NCBI GenBank assembly: GCA_963575745.1
Contig: CAUYUJ010014549.1
Span: 489,501-553,500 of the forward strand
From: Prorocentrum cordatum
Lineage: Eukaryota; Sar; Dinophyceae; Prorocentrales; Prorocentraceae
Length of the DNA: 64,000 nt
Direction of reading: 5' to 3'
A model generated the notes under the pieces. It saw nothing but the letters and a program-made list of their open reading frames with translations, had not been told where the DNA came from and ran no database searches. Shown here in pieces: positions 43,005-51,854 of the stretch (positions are counted from its first letter, which is position 1; each line of letters begins with the position of its first letter). The translations under genes were made by a program, and so were the position numbers.

Positions 43005-45868
43005 CGGGTCCTGCGAAGAGGCCCTGCTGGAGCCAGCGTGTCTCTCCTTCTGGGTCGGTGGGCGCGCGGCCCGCCTGATGCGGCTGGGTTAGGGGGGGGC
43101 GGGTCAGTGCCCCCCCAGGCTCCTGTAGTGCGCCATGGGGTGATCCACCATCCATGTCGGTATTGGCTGGGCGGTCGGAGGTCAGTCGAGGGTATGGCGT
43201 CGGTGGAAATGGAGAAGTCGAACTTGTCGTCGCGAAACGGGAAGTTGACCGGTGCGTGGTCCCAGTCCTCGGGAAAGGTCCAGCCTGGTAGGTGCGCACG
43301 GCTGCCGTCCTTGACTGGGCCAGGAAGTTCCCAGCCTGGCCATAGTGGTCTCTCAATTTTGAGACCTGTCGCGCTGTCTGTGGTCGATCCTTGGGTCCTG
43401 GTCCAGAGGTTGCCTTGCTGAGTGTATATTCTGGGGTCCGGCCACCCGGTTCCCTTCTGCTTCACGGCCTCTGTAAAGTGGTCCCCACCCGGGAGGTGCT
43501 CCTTGCCGTCGCAGTACTTCTGGCAGATCTCACACCACCAGCACCACTCGTGGTTGAAATGTGCCCATCTGAGCCATGGGCATTCCCGAGCACGGAAGGG
43601 TCGGAGAGAGTCCTCTGCGCTGGGACCTTGCTCGCAGCGTTGGATGGGGGAAGGCCATCTGGCCAGGGGCCCGCTGTTACTCTTCTTCTTCTTCTTATTA
43701 TTATTATTCTTCTTTGGCGTCCTGCTGGGACGTGGGGGGAAGTGCGGCCGATAGCTGCGTAACAGGCAAATGCGTGCGCGGGGGGAAATCTTGAGCCACC
43801 GCGACGGGAACTCAGATGTTGCGGCGATCAGTCGCTCGTCGATCGGATCGAAGCGGGACAGAGAGGGAAGCGGAGGGGGGTGCATGAGCAGGTGAGCAGC
43901 TTCTGCTGCCGCGATAGGGTCGCAGAGGTTGGTTTCCCGAAGATCGATGCCGGGAAAGTGCACTGGCTGAGCGGGGGTGTTACAATTCCACTGTATATGA
44001 GAGGTGACAGCAGTAACGCCCTCCCTGCGGAGGGAGTCCGCCGAATAAACCCCAATGGTGGCCAGGCTATCAGCGGCTTTATTCAGTCTGCGTCTGACGG
44101 CCTGCCACGTGAGGACCCACCCAGCACCTTCAACTTGTCCTAGGGCGTCCTCCATCTGCTGAGCCAGGTGGAGCCTTCGGTATCTGGCGGTGCTGGCCCC
44201 ATATCTCACGGCTGCTAGGTTGTCGCCCGCAATCCGAGCCATGCGAGATGGGCTATCTAGGTGGGGGAGCAGCGCCAGCCCGGCACGGCAGCCTGCTACC
44301 TCTGCCATCTGAGCATTGCTGCAATCCGGGAGTGCAATGATGGTTATGGCGAGTACCCGGGGTGACCCGGTGCTGGGGTTGCGGTGCCAGAGGATGGCCC
44401 CGGCGCCCGACACCTTGTCACCGTTTCCACTGGTTCTTGCCCCTCCGTCGAAGGTGACCTCGTACGGCCATTGGGTGGAGTCAGAGTCGGGGAAGGGAGA
44501 ATCGCGTGCAGTGACCTCGTCGCCAAGCTCGAGTCTCGCGTTGGCCGTTAGCGTGGTAGTGTGGAGCCTGCACTCCCGGCAGAAGATGGACGACCAGCAG
44601 GCAGTGGGGAAAGTATCCGTCCTTGGGCAAGGGGACCAGCTTCTGCCTGGAGGCATCCATGCAGCCCGTGTGTGGGGGGACTGCAAAACCACTATTCTGT
44701 GCTCTGGGTTGTGGTGTCTGGTGACAATCGGGAGCCTGCGGATCTCGCATCCTGCCCTGCCCGCGTGTCGCTGTGAGTGGGGCCTGGCAGCACCACAAAC
44801 CGAACCGGCGGGGGCGGGACAGGGGTTGCACGTGCGACATGTGTCCCGCAGGGCGGTCCACACGGCTGTCTCGTCTAGACTGCTAATCCTTGGGGGCTCA
44901 TTGTCCCTGTGCTCCTCTTCATCGCTCTCCTCGTGATGATCAGCGTCGGGGGTAGCCAACCCGCGCATGATGTGTCTGGCGGCGCTACCTGCTTCGAGGG
45001 GGGAGGCTGTGAGGTTGACGCAGTATCTGAAGGAGATCTGATGTAGAATCTTGGCGAGTAACGGCTGATGCTCGCCCTCGCTGGTAATGGCTTGGGCGAG
45101 GGTCGGTGGGTCGTCTGGCCCCCGTATGGTGCCCCAGACAAGGGCGGCTGCTGGGCACCAATGCCAGACGTGCTCTGTGGTCGCCTCACCGAGCCCACAG
45201 AGCGGGCAGCGCCCATAGAGCCCTATTCTGACGGGTGGCCGTAGGCGCCCACCCGTACTTACATATGCGTCAGCCTGAGCCCTTAGAGGGAGTGGGAATA
45301 TGTCGGGGGGTAGGGTTTGCCAGAGGGCGAAGGTGTGTGGGCCGGTGCCGACGCATCTTGCACACCAGGCCGCCCCCTCGTCGTTCGGGCCGGCGGTGAT
45401 CCACACTTTGCTGGCCGGCGCCCCGCAGGAACACCTGTGGGGTATTATTTCGTCGCTTCCCCTGCGTCTTGCCGAACCAGGAAGGCCGTCGCAAAGGATC
45501 CTCATCACGTGATGTGCCGCGGTGAAGGTGGAGCAGTGGCGTAGCAATTGCCACTCCTCCCCTCTGGAGGGCTGCCATCTTCTCCCTTGGCTGGTGTTCT
45601 GGAGCCACTCTGTGAAGTGCCGGCTATTCATTTGGGCCCAGGCCGCCGTGTAGGTGATCCTGCCGAAGTGTCTGCCTTCCAGTAGGTGGGGTTGTTGTCT
45701 CGTGACGAGCAGGGCCCGGGCGGCCTTTCGTTCGGTGATCATCTTTGGTCGCGGGGGGAATGTCTCGGGGCTTGTTCCACCTGATGCTTGCTCGCTTTTT
45801 GACGGTACTGGGCCCCCAGAAGTCGTTGAGTGCGAAGTCTCTTGCGGCGACCGCGCGGGCCGTCGCAA
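42932..45868 (-). CDS. RNase H protein of the giant LINE, with zinc motifs
   Basis: 978-residue open frame. Order: RT-thumb-like helices (ITYTAAWAQMNSRHFTEWLQ), Cys pairs (HRCSCGAP, WCARCVG), CPLCGLGEATTEHVWHWC (about 45215-45150), RNase H with VTFDGGARTSG (44452-44441), QMAEVAGCRAGL, IAGDNLAAV and NKAADSLATIG (about 44075), then a Lys/Asn tract coded by a trinucleotide repeat (43680-43720), WCEICQKYC...H...H zinc finger, and a Trp/Pro-rich end. All four RNase H acids are present. The first about 40 residues are probably shadow; the true entry is by frame change from the RT frame near a G6 run at 45752-45757. Confidence 0.75.
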   Translation of the reverse strand: MRRPARSPQETSHSTTSGGPVPSKSEQASGGTSPETFPPRPKMITERKAARALLVTRQQPHLLEGRHFGRITYTAAWAQMNSRHFTEWLQNTSQGRRWQPSRGEEWQLLRHCSTFTAAHHVMRILCDGLPGSARRRGSDEIIPHRCSCGAPASKVWITAGPNDEGAAWCARCVGTGPHTFALWQTLPPDIFPLPLRAQADAYVSTGGRLRPPVRIGLYGRCPLCGLGEATTEHVWHWCPAAALVWGTIRGPDDPPTLAQAITSEGEHQPLLAKILHQISFRYCVNLTASPLEAGSAARHIMRGLATPDADHHEESDEEEHRDNEPPRISSLDETAVWTALRDTCRTCNPCPAPAGSVCGAARPHSQRHAGRAGCEIRRLPIVTRHHNPEHRIVVLQSPHTRAAWMPPGRSWSPCPRTDTFPTACWSSIFCRECRLHTTTLTANARLELGDEVTARDSPFPDSDSTQWPYEVTFDGGARTSGNGDKVSGAGAILWHRNPSTGSPRVLAITIIALPDCSNAQMAEVAGCRAGLALLPHLDSPSRMARIAGDNLAAVRYGASTARYRRLHLAQQMEDALGQVEGAGWVLTWQAVRRRLNKAADSLATIGVYSADSLRREGVTAVTSHIQWNCNTPAQPVHFPGIDLRETNLCDPIAAAEAAHLLMHPPPLPSLSRFDPIDERLIAATSEFPSRWLKISPRARICLLRSYRPHFPPRPSRTPKKNNNNKKKKKSNSGPLARWPSPIQRCEQGPSAEDSLRPFRARECPWLRWAHFNHEWCWWCEICQKYCDGKEHLPGGDHFTEAVKQKGTGWPDPRIYTQQGNLWTRTQGSTTDSATGLKIERPLWPGWELPGPVKDGSRAHLPGWTFPEDWDHAPVNFPFRDDKFDFSISTDAIPSTDLRPPSQYRHGWWITPWRTTGAWGGTDPPPPNPAASGGPRAHRPRRRDTLAPAGPLRRTRWIGQDNREGTRTTGQATLPPKTA

Positions 45869-46097
45869 CAGGGCACCTGGGGGCGCCCTGCACTTGGAAG
45901 CGGATGCCCAGCCCGGTCAGCACTAAGTCTGGGACCCAAGAGGCCCCAGCCAACCCGAGAGCAGTCCTCAGTTGGGCCCGTAGTTCGCGCTCTTGTCCCA
46001 CGTCGGGGGGGGCGTAGTGCGCGGCGTAGGGGGCCAGGGAAATCAGGTGGGCGTTCCAGGCCGCGGCCGTGCGGAATGGGGACATTTTGGCCAGGTG

Positions 46098-47396
46098 CTA
46101 AGCAAGGGCTCTCTCCCTAATTTTGGGAAGGGGGCGGTCCCACGTGCCTTTGCATAGGGCTTCCTCCTGCTCCTTGGTGAGTCCCCCGTTCCGTGGAGGG
46201 TCGTCGCCTTCTGCAGCTCGTGACACCACCACTGCCCCCAAGTAGGGGCATTGATCTCTGACCGACGAGCCTCCGAAGGGTGTGTGTTCCATAAGGGTGC
46301 GCCACCAATCTTGGTTGCCCGCCGGGACGAGTGCTGTCAAGGTGCAGTTGCAGACGTGTTGATAAGGTGAACGCCGGATCGGGCCTCGGCTTCCTGCGTT
46401 GCCTTCCACGAGTGTCTTGATCAGGTATCCTGGTAGTCCTGAGATGAGCACGCTGTCCCCGTCTTGTTCGAAGTGAACGGGGACCTCCTCCAGCGCAGCA
46501 CGAAGGGTAGGGGAATCCTCAGTGCGTATACCCCTGCATCTGTGTGCCTCGACCAGGAGACCAGCGGCCTTGGCGGCCCAGGGGAGGGCGATGGCAGCGC
46601 GTAGCGCTTGCCTCGTCGTGCTGAGCAGGGCGGCGAGGTCGTCAACGTAAGTCGGGTCGTCGTCCCCAGTGATGGAAGAGATGGTGGTGGTGAGAGGGTC
46701 GTACCCCAAGCTCCACAGGAGGGGAGAGGCGGTCACCCCCATGCCAACTGACCTCAGTAGGCGCCGTTCAGGGCCTTTGTATTTCCCCTTGCATGTCATC
46801 GCTCTTCGCTCAGCTACCAAGGAGTTGAGCGAGTGCAGTAGCCACGAGGGAAGTTTCCATCTCGGGAGGAGGCTGTCTACCCATTGAAGTGATATTCGCT
46901 CGAAAGCCTTATTCTGGTCACAGAAGATCACTGCCGTGCACGGGGCGTCACCCACCTCGGACGCGGTATGTTCGACAAAGTCCTCCACCATTGCTGCGTG
47001 TTGTCCGAGGAGCGCAGCCCATCCGGGACCTGGCGCCTCTGGTGGCTTGGGGGTAGAGCTCAAGTGCCGGGTAACCTTAGTAATGTTGGGGCCGCATTGG
47101 CCCCCCCGCTTGGCAGCCTGGTTGGAGCTCAGAAGTGGCTCGACGGCTGGGCCAAGGAGGTCGGCCAGGGATGCGCCGTATAGACGTCGAATGCATGTGG
47201 GGAGTTGCAACGGTCTCATGTCGTTGGGACCTTCCGCGCCAGACTTTTTCCCAATACATACCAAGAGGTCCACGGAGGGCCCTAGCACCTCCTCGGTGAG
47301 TGATGGATTGAGGTCCGCAGCGTACCACGCTTGGGCAATGAGGCAGGCGACGAACCTTGCCCCGGGATGATAAGCCTCATAGGGTATCCCGTCCAC
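46098..47396 (-). CDS. Reverse transcriptase of the giant LINE
   Basis: 432-residue open frame with the main LINE RT motifs: MDGIPYEAYH, RPLQLPTCIRRLYG, VIFCDQNKAFERIS (motif A Asp), GVTASPLLWSLGYDP (motif B) and YVDDLAAL at 46649-46638 (motif C, both Asp). GLPGYLIKTL marks the following thumb start. The start at 47396 is only the first Met; the same frame continues upstream through one TGA (47496) into the linker ORF. After the TAG at 46098 the same frame continues with HLAKMSPFRTAAAW into thumb helices to about 45740. It would carry out target-primed reverse transcription. Confidence 0.85.
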   Translation of the reverse strand: MDGIPYEAYHPGARFVACLIAQAWYAADLNPSLTEEVLGPSVDLLVCIGKKSGAEGPNDMRPLQLPTCIRRLYGASLADLLGPAVEPLLSSNQAAKRGGQCGPNITKVTRHLSSTPKPPEAPGPGWAALLGQHAAMVEDFVEHTASEVGDAPCTAVIFCDQNKAFERISLQWVDSLLPRWKLPSWLLHSLNSLVAERRAMTCKGKYKGPERRLLRSVGMGVTASPLLWSLGYDPLTTTISSITGDDDPTYVDDLAALLSTTRQALRAAIALPWAAKAAGLLVEAHRCRGIRTEDSPTLRAALEEVPVHFEQDGDSVLISGLPGYLIKTLVEGNAGSRGPIRRSPYQHVCNCTLTALVPAGNQDWWRTLMEHTPFGGSSVRDQCPYLGAVVVSRAAEGDDPPRNGGLTKEQEEALCKGTWDRPLPKIRERALA

Positions 47397-47495
47397 CCCC
47401 GGGGCGCTCCCGCTGGGTGTGAGGACGGTAGAAGCAAGCTTGGCCCACCTGGGTCTAGGCCTGCTGGAGATGTCAATCCCAGGGTGTCCGTGGAA

Positions 47496-48263
47496 TCAGT
47501 GGTCAAGGAGCCTGCCAGCAGAGCCAGGTAGGGGGGGGGCGGAGTGCCATATTGCACTGCGACTGTCCCAAAGGACGTTGTCCATCTGGTTGGGCCTGTC
47601 GTGCCATGTGCCATTGTGGTCCCGGACGCCTAGGATTGCGTGGGTCTTCTTGTATATCTCCCGCCCAGTTCTGTAGTGGGCTGCAAGGGGGGACCGTTCA
47701 GCTCCTGGGCCTCTTTGTGCAGGGGAAAGTCGAGCAGCCCTTCTCTGCGTGACCTCGGCGTCCCAGGTTCTGAGCCACCGTCCCGCTTGCTCTGGGGTTA
47801 GGTCCTGGCCGTCCCATCCGTACTCGTACAACCAGGCTGCCAGGGCTCCCACTGGGCGCGTCGTTTCTTGTTTTTGACTGGCTGCGGCGAGCAGCAGGCC
47901 TGGGGAAGTTCGCGCTCTGTGTGACTCCCACTTCTTCCACCAGTCATGCAGAGCGGAGGAGAGGGCGTGCCTGCCGAACCTCATGAGGGTGGGGAAGATG
48001 GGCGGGGTGGGCTCGTCGTCACTTGGCTCTCTTGGCACATGGTGTGTCGGGTCGGTGGGATTGCGGGAGGTGTCACCATCATCGTCGTCCGGGTGTTGGT
48101 CGAGGAACCCACCTGGGCGGGCAGGTCTAATCCAGTCAGTGGGTTGGACGAGGCCGCTTAGGTTGACGGGCGGTACACCAAGGGAGAGTTCAAGGTGAGC
48201 GTACAGCTGTCGGAGCTCCACGTGCGCCGCGGTTGGGAGGTTCCTGAAGTCTGCAGCTTTCAT
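47496..48263 (-). CDS. Linker between endonuclease and RT
   Basis: 255 residues in the same frame as the RT, bounded by a TAG at 48294 and a TGA at 47496. It has an acidic/proline stretch (DQHPDDDDGDTSRNPTD), then helices WKKWESHRARTSPG and REIYKKTHAILG. Matches the place of the endonuclease-RT linker of LINE proteins. No catalytic motif. Confidence 0.55.
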   Translation of the reverse strand: MKAADFRNLPTAAHVELRQLYAHLELSLGVPPVNLSGLVQPTDWIRPARPGGFLDQHPDDDDGDTSRNPTDPTHHVPREPSDDEPTPPIFPTLMRFGRHALSSALHDWWKKWESHRARTSPGLLLAAASQKQETTRPVGALAAWLYEYGWDGQDLTPEQAGRWLRTWDAEVTQRRAARLSPAQRGPGAERSPLAAHYRTGREIYKKTHAILGVRDHNGTWHDRPNQMDNVLWDSRSAIWHSAPPLPGSAGRLLDH

Positions 48264-48293
48264 GGCGTCATCCCTTCTTGCCCTCCTCGCGCC

Positions 48294-48964
48294 CTAGGGT
48301 TCGAGAGATATGAGAGCGTGGTCTGACAGCGTGAGCCTCCAGGATTTCCGGGGCTCGTAAGCGTAAATATGGCTGACTGGGCAGGCACACATGTCAATTT
48401 GGGACTCACTATCCTTGTCAATTCTAGTGGGGCCATGCATATGCACGGCAGCCGAGCCGGAGCTGGTCAGGATGTCCCTCAGGAGGGCGGCTGCCTCTAC
48501 CTCTCCGTCTCTTGGGTGCTCAAGCTGTAGGTTGACATCCCCCCCCCAGTATGTGTCGAGCGGCTCCCACTGCTCAACCGCCATGGCAATGCCGACAAGG
48601 GTTTCCTCCTTCCTGGTAGGGGGGAGGTATATTGACACAAGGCGAACCCTCCTTTCGCCCTGTTGAACAATAGCAGCAACTGCGCAGCCTGGGACTGTGT
48701 CTTGCTGCTCCAGGAGGGGAGTCCCATGCGGGAGAAGGATGCCCACTCCTCCGGTAGGCCTCCGGTCGGCCCGAGGAAGCCGGGGGAGGCCACTACTGTC
48801 CTCGCTGGAAACATGGTCTTCCACACTTCGGTCTCATGTTCAGACCAGTGGGTCTCTTGGATGAGGGCGATCCTGCTATTCATCGCGACTTGTGTCAGTA
48901 ATGCTTGTTTGATCTGGTGCTTACTGGCAGTGCAGTTTCTGAGGTATCCCACGTTCCAGCAGCT
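48294..48964 (-). CDS. APE-type endonuclease of the giant LINE
   Basis: Exonuclease-endonuclease-phosphatase fold. Frame 48952-48497 gives NVGYLRNC and IALIQETHW (metal-binding Glu, about 48859). The rest is in frame 48824-48294: GGVGILLPHG, RLVSIYLPPTRKE, YWGGDVNLQLEHP (Asp/Asn pair), TRIDKDSESQIDM and LSDHALISLEP (terminal Asp-His). Every catalytic position is kept. One frame change between the halves, around 48770. It nicks target DNA and supplies the 3' end used by the RT. Confidence 0.8.
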
Positions 48965-49252
48965 AAATCTGGGGAGGCTGCTCCGGGGGGGTGGCGTTGA
49001 GAGCTTGTATCACATAGTCGAGTGTGAGGTTACCACACATGCTTTCCCATGTGGGTTGTGACCAGGGGTCTGTGTGTAGAAGAGACCAGAGGCTTCTTGG
49101 TCCGCGGATCTTGCGTTGACGCCTGGCTTCGAGTGCTTCGTTGAGAGCGCGTCGTGCCTGTGCCCAGGCAAGCGTGCGCATCCCCGGCACTAGTGCGTGT
49201 CGGGGAGGGGACCCCAGCGCTCTGTGGAACGCATTGGGGCCCCTGGTCGAGT
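48963..49252 (-). CDS. Helical linker between methyltransferase and endonuclease
   Basis: Frame 49190-48963 reads RTLAWAQARRALNEALEARR and then SLWSLLHTDPWSQPTWESMC, ending QALNATPPEQPPQI directly before the endonuclease. It appears to join methyltransferase and endonuclease in a single protein, allowing for a TAG near 49253 and a frame change near the G8 run at 48985. Confidence 0.4.
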
Positions 49253-50812
49253 CTAGGGGCGTGTCGACTCAGGAAGGAGGGCTTCCTCGCGTCTCAGCTG
49301 CTCTGCGATGTCGTCTGGGAACGGGTGGTTCCTGAGCCGTGCCCACGGGCATTGTCTCCTGGCATATGCTCGCGCTGTTGCCCATGCCTTTGCTATCTGG
49401 GCGCCTGTCGGGGCAGGGGAGCAGGCTGTCGCCTGTTGCTCTCCTGCGCTCCAGGCCCGCATTGCTGTGACTATTCTGCGTTGTAGGCAGCGAGGGTCGA
49501 AGTGTATGCCAACCGCGTCATAGAGAGCCCTGTCGCTCACTCCGAGTCCACGGTAGTATCCCGCCAAGCCTATGGCTCTTGCTCTTTCGTCGGCATTTGG
49601 GGGTCCGAGTCCGTGGGTTTTTCCTTCTTTAACTAGCCACCTCCCCCACGCCTTGACCTTGTCCTCCGCGGCCAGGCCCTCCCTTTCTTTACCGGACATG
49701 ACCAGCCCGAGGCCTTCTGTGCACCCTGGAAACCGTTGTTCTGCGCCACGCTCGCCGAGCGTCTGCCTCGCCCCTTGCTTCAGATTTGTCGGGTTCCGAA
49801 GAAACCACCTATAGCTGCTGTCTTCGTTGTATAGAAGGCAGAGGAGATGGGTCTGGTAGCTACTGGGTAGAATGGCGTCCAGGTCCTCCTGGGCTACCCT
49901 GGATCGCGCCCGCGTGGGGATTCGGCCGTCAGGCCTGTATGCCCATCTGGGCTCCCAAGGGCTGGGGAGTCGGTCGTATGTTATCGTGCTGGAGGGGGGG
50001 GGGGGGGGGAAGTTTGCTACCCGCAGCCTCTCCCTTGGGCTGGCCACGTGATCCCCTGCATTCATTTTGGCCGCCCATTCCGGGCTAAGTTCACCCATGG
50101 CAGTCCTCATAGCATCCTGGTGTACAAGCTGCATGGAGGCAACGTTTTCCACGAGGACGAGTATGGTAACGTCTGGTCTCCTTTTGTTCGCGAGGTACCA
50201 TGCTGTTGGGATGGCGAAGAAGTGGGAGGACTGTGCTCCTGCCAGTCCATCCCTGCCAGCACGCGCGCCAGCTGCCGATAGGTTGTTGCACGGGGGTCCT
50301 GCCACTATGAGGAGGGTGCTTCCTTGCTCGAGCGAGTCCAGGTGCTTCTCCCAAAAGGATATGTTGTCGTGGGGGTCTTTCCGCCTGAACAGGTCCCAAA
50401 CGTCTTCAGCTATTTGTCTATGCTGGGGGCCTCCGTCTTGGGGGTCTGGTGCATTTGCCCATCTGCGCGCCACCGCCTCTGCTGCCGTCCTGTTGTGTTC
50501 CACAAATACAGATGTTCGGAATTTGTTAACTGCGTCTAGTTTCCGTGCTAGGTCCCCTACCGCGAGTCTGGCGATACCCCAGCCGTCGAATAGCGACGCC
50601 AGGTGTAGGGGGGAACTTTCGCCCGTGTGGGAGTGCTGCGCTGCACGTCCGTCTCCACCTGCCCTCTGCTCCTGCTGTGTGAAATCCCGTTCCGCCACTT
50701 CCTGAACGTGTAGCCTGCCCGTGATGTCGTCGGCTGCTTGGTCAGGTCCTAAACGGATGGTGCCTTGTTCATGCAGGGACTGAAGTGCCTCCCGGATGGT
50801 ACTGTTGTCCAA
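49253..50812 (-). CDS. C5-cytosine DNA methyltransferase (DNMT3-like) of the giant LINE
   Basis: 519 residues, uninterrupted. SAM motif I LASLFDGWGIARLAV (about 50593), motif II SVFVEHNRTAAEAV, motif IV AGPPCNNLSAAG with the catalytic Pro-Cys (50299-50282) followed by a GLAGAQSSHFF stretch, motif VI LVENVASM (about 50150-50130), and RERLRVANF (about 50035-50010) as motif VIII. The PCNxLS box and the GL-x-G...FF that follows recall DNMT3 more than DNMT1. A C-terminal helical part of about 200 residues is not assigned. Methylation of cytosines in the element's own DNA or at its target is the natural guess. The G18 run at 49992-50009 lies in the coding region (proline run) and keeps frame. Confidence 0.8.
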   Translation of the reverse strand: MDNSTIREALQSLHEQGTIRLGPDQAADDITGRLHVQEVAERDFTQQEQRAGGDGRAAQHSHTGESSPLHLASLFDGWGIARLAVGDLARKLDAVNKFRTSVFVEHNRTAAEAVARRWANAPDPQDGGPQHRQIAEDVWDLFRRKDPHDNISFWEKHLDSLEQGSTLLIVAGPPCNNLSAAGARAGRDGLAGAQSSHFFAIPTAWYLANKRRPDVTILVLVENVASMQLVHQDAMRTAMGELSPEWAAKMNAGDHVASPRERLRVANFPPPPPSSTITYDRLPSPWEPRWAYRPDGRIPTRARSRVAQEDLDAILPSSYQTHLLCLLYNEDSSYRWFLRNPTNLKQGARQTLGERGAEQRFPGCTEGLGLVMSGKEREGLAAEDKVKAWGRWLVKEGKTHGLGPPNADERARAIGLAGYYRGLGVSDRALYDAVGIHFDPRCLQRRIVTAMRAWSAGEQQATACSPAPTGAQIAKAWATARAYARRQCPWARLRNHPFPDDIAEQLRREEALLPESTRP

Positions 50813-51854
50813 TCCAGCTGCCTGATAGGCGGCAAGTACCTGGTTGGGGGGGGCTACTGGGGCGAGCCCAGTTACGCTGTCCCTGTGCTGCGACCATACC
50901 TGTTGGAGAACGTCAATCGGTTGAGGGGCTGCGGTGGGTTCACTGGGGATGTGGGGGTTGATTCTCGGTCTTGCCCTTCTTGTTATTTATCCTGCTCCTT
51001 GCTGCTCTGCTAAGGCGCGCGCACGGCCCCTTCCAGGTCGCGTCTGTGTTGGCGCTACTGGTTGAGATTCCCACATTGTCATCAGGGTCCAGGGGTTGTT
51101 CTCTGCCGTCCTTGGCGCTCCCGTCCTTGCCCTGCGTCTTAGCCTGGTTTCCCGGTGGCCTGTTTGTTGGGTCCGTCTGCTTCGGCCCCTGCTCTGCAGT
51201 CGTACCGAGCCCCTCCGCGTCCTGCTTCTGCCCTGTCGTTCTGTCTGGTCTGAAGGCTGGCGTTGTGGTGTAGTCCCCTCGGCCGCGCTGGCTCCTGCAC
51301 GCTGCCCATCGTTGTCCAGCCTCCTCTGTTGGGGCGTTGGGGGGGGTTCTGCCCCAGCTTCCTGCGAGGGTCGCTCGGCGGGACTCCCCAGGGGCGGTTA
51401 TCCCCTGAGGTTGGGCCAGGTGGGGTCGACTGTCCTCAGCCCGCTGGGGCTGGGGCCGGGACTGCTACCGGCGGCCGCGGAGAGTATTTCTTCAAGAGCC
51501 ACTTCGGTTAGGGGGGGGCAGGGGCTCGCAGGCCCGCCTGCGTCGGGGCTCCTGCCTGTTGCGTCTTGTAGGTGTGCGCATGCGTCATCCGCTGTTAGGG
51601 CTGCGTCCTTTGATGTTAGGTTTCTTCCGTTTGGGCTCCTTGTGCCGACTGGTGGGTGCCGCGCCCAGTACGCCTTGAAGGGGGCGATCAGCCTGTGTGA
51701 CATAAATGCTCTGGTGAATACTTGTCGCAACTGCTTCTCGAGTTGCAGCATTCACGTGCCCCAAGCTGTGGCGCTTAGTACTGTCCTCCATTTTGCTTCG
51801 TCCGTACATCCCAGCCCGTTCCATTGGGCGGGTGGGCCAAGGGTGCGGAGCGTC
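50813..51854 (-). CDS. Unknown region upstream of methyltransferase
   Basis: Short coding-like pieces in frames 52075-51752 (RRQWEQLLSNAAETLRTLG, DEAKWRTVLSATAWG) and 51751-51398 (QLEKQLRQVFTRAFMSHRL, LTEVALEEILSAAAGS) connect the Pro-rich ORF to the methyltransferase. No domain recognised; needs at least two frame changes. Confidence 0.35.
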
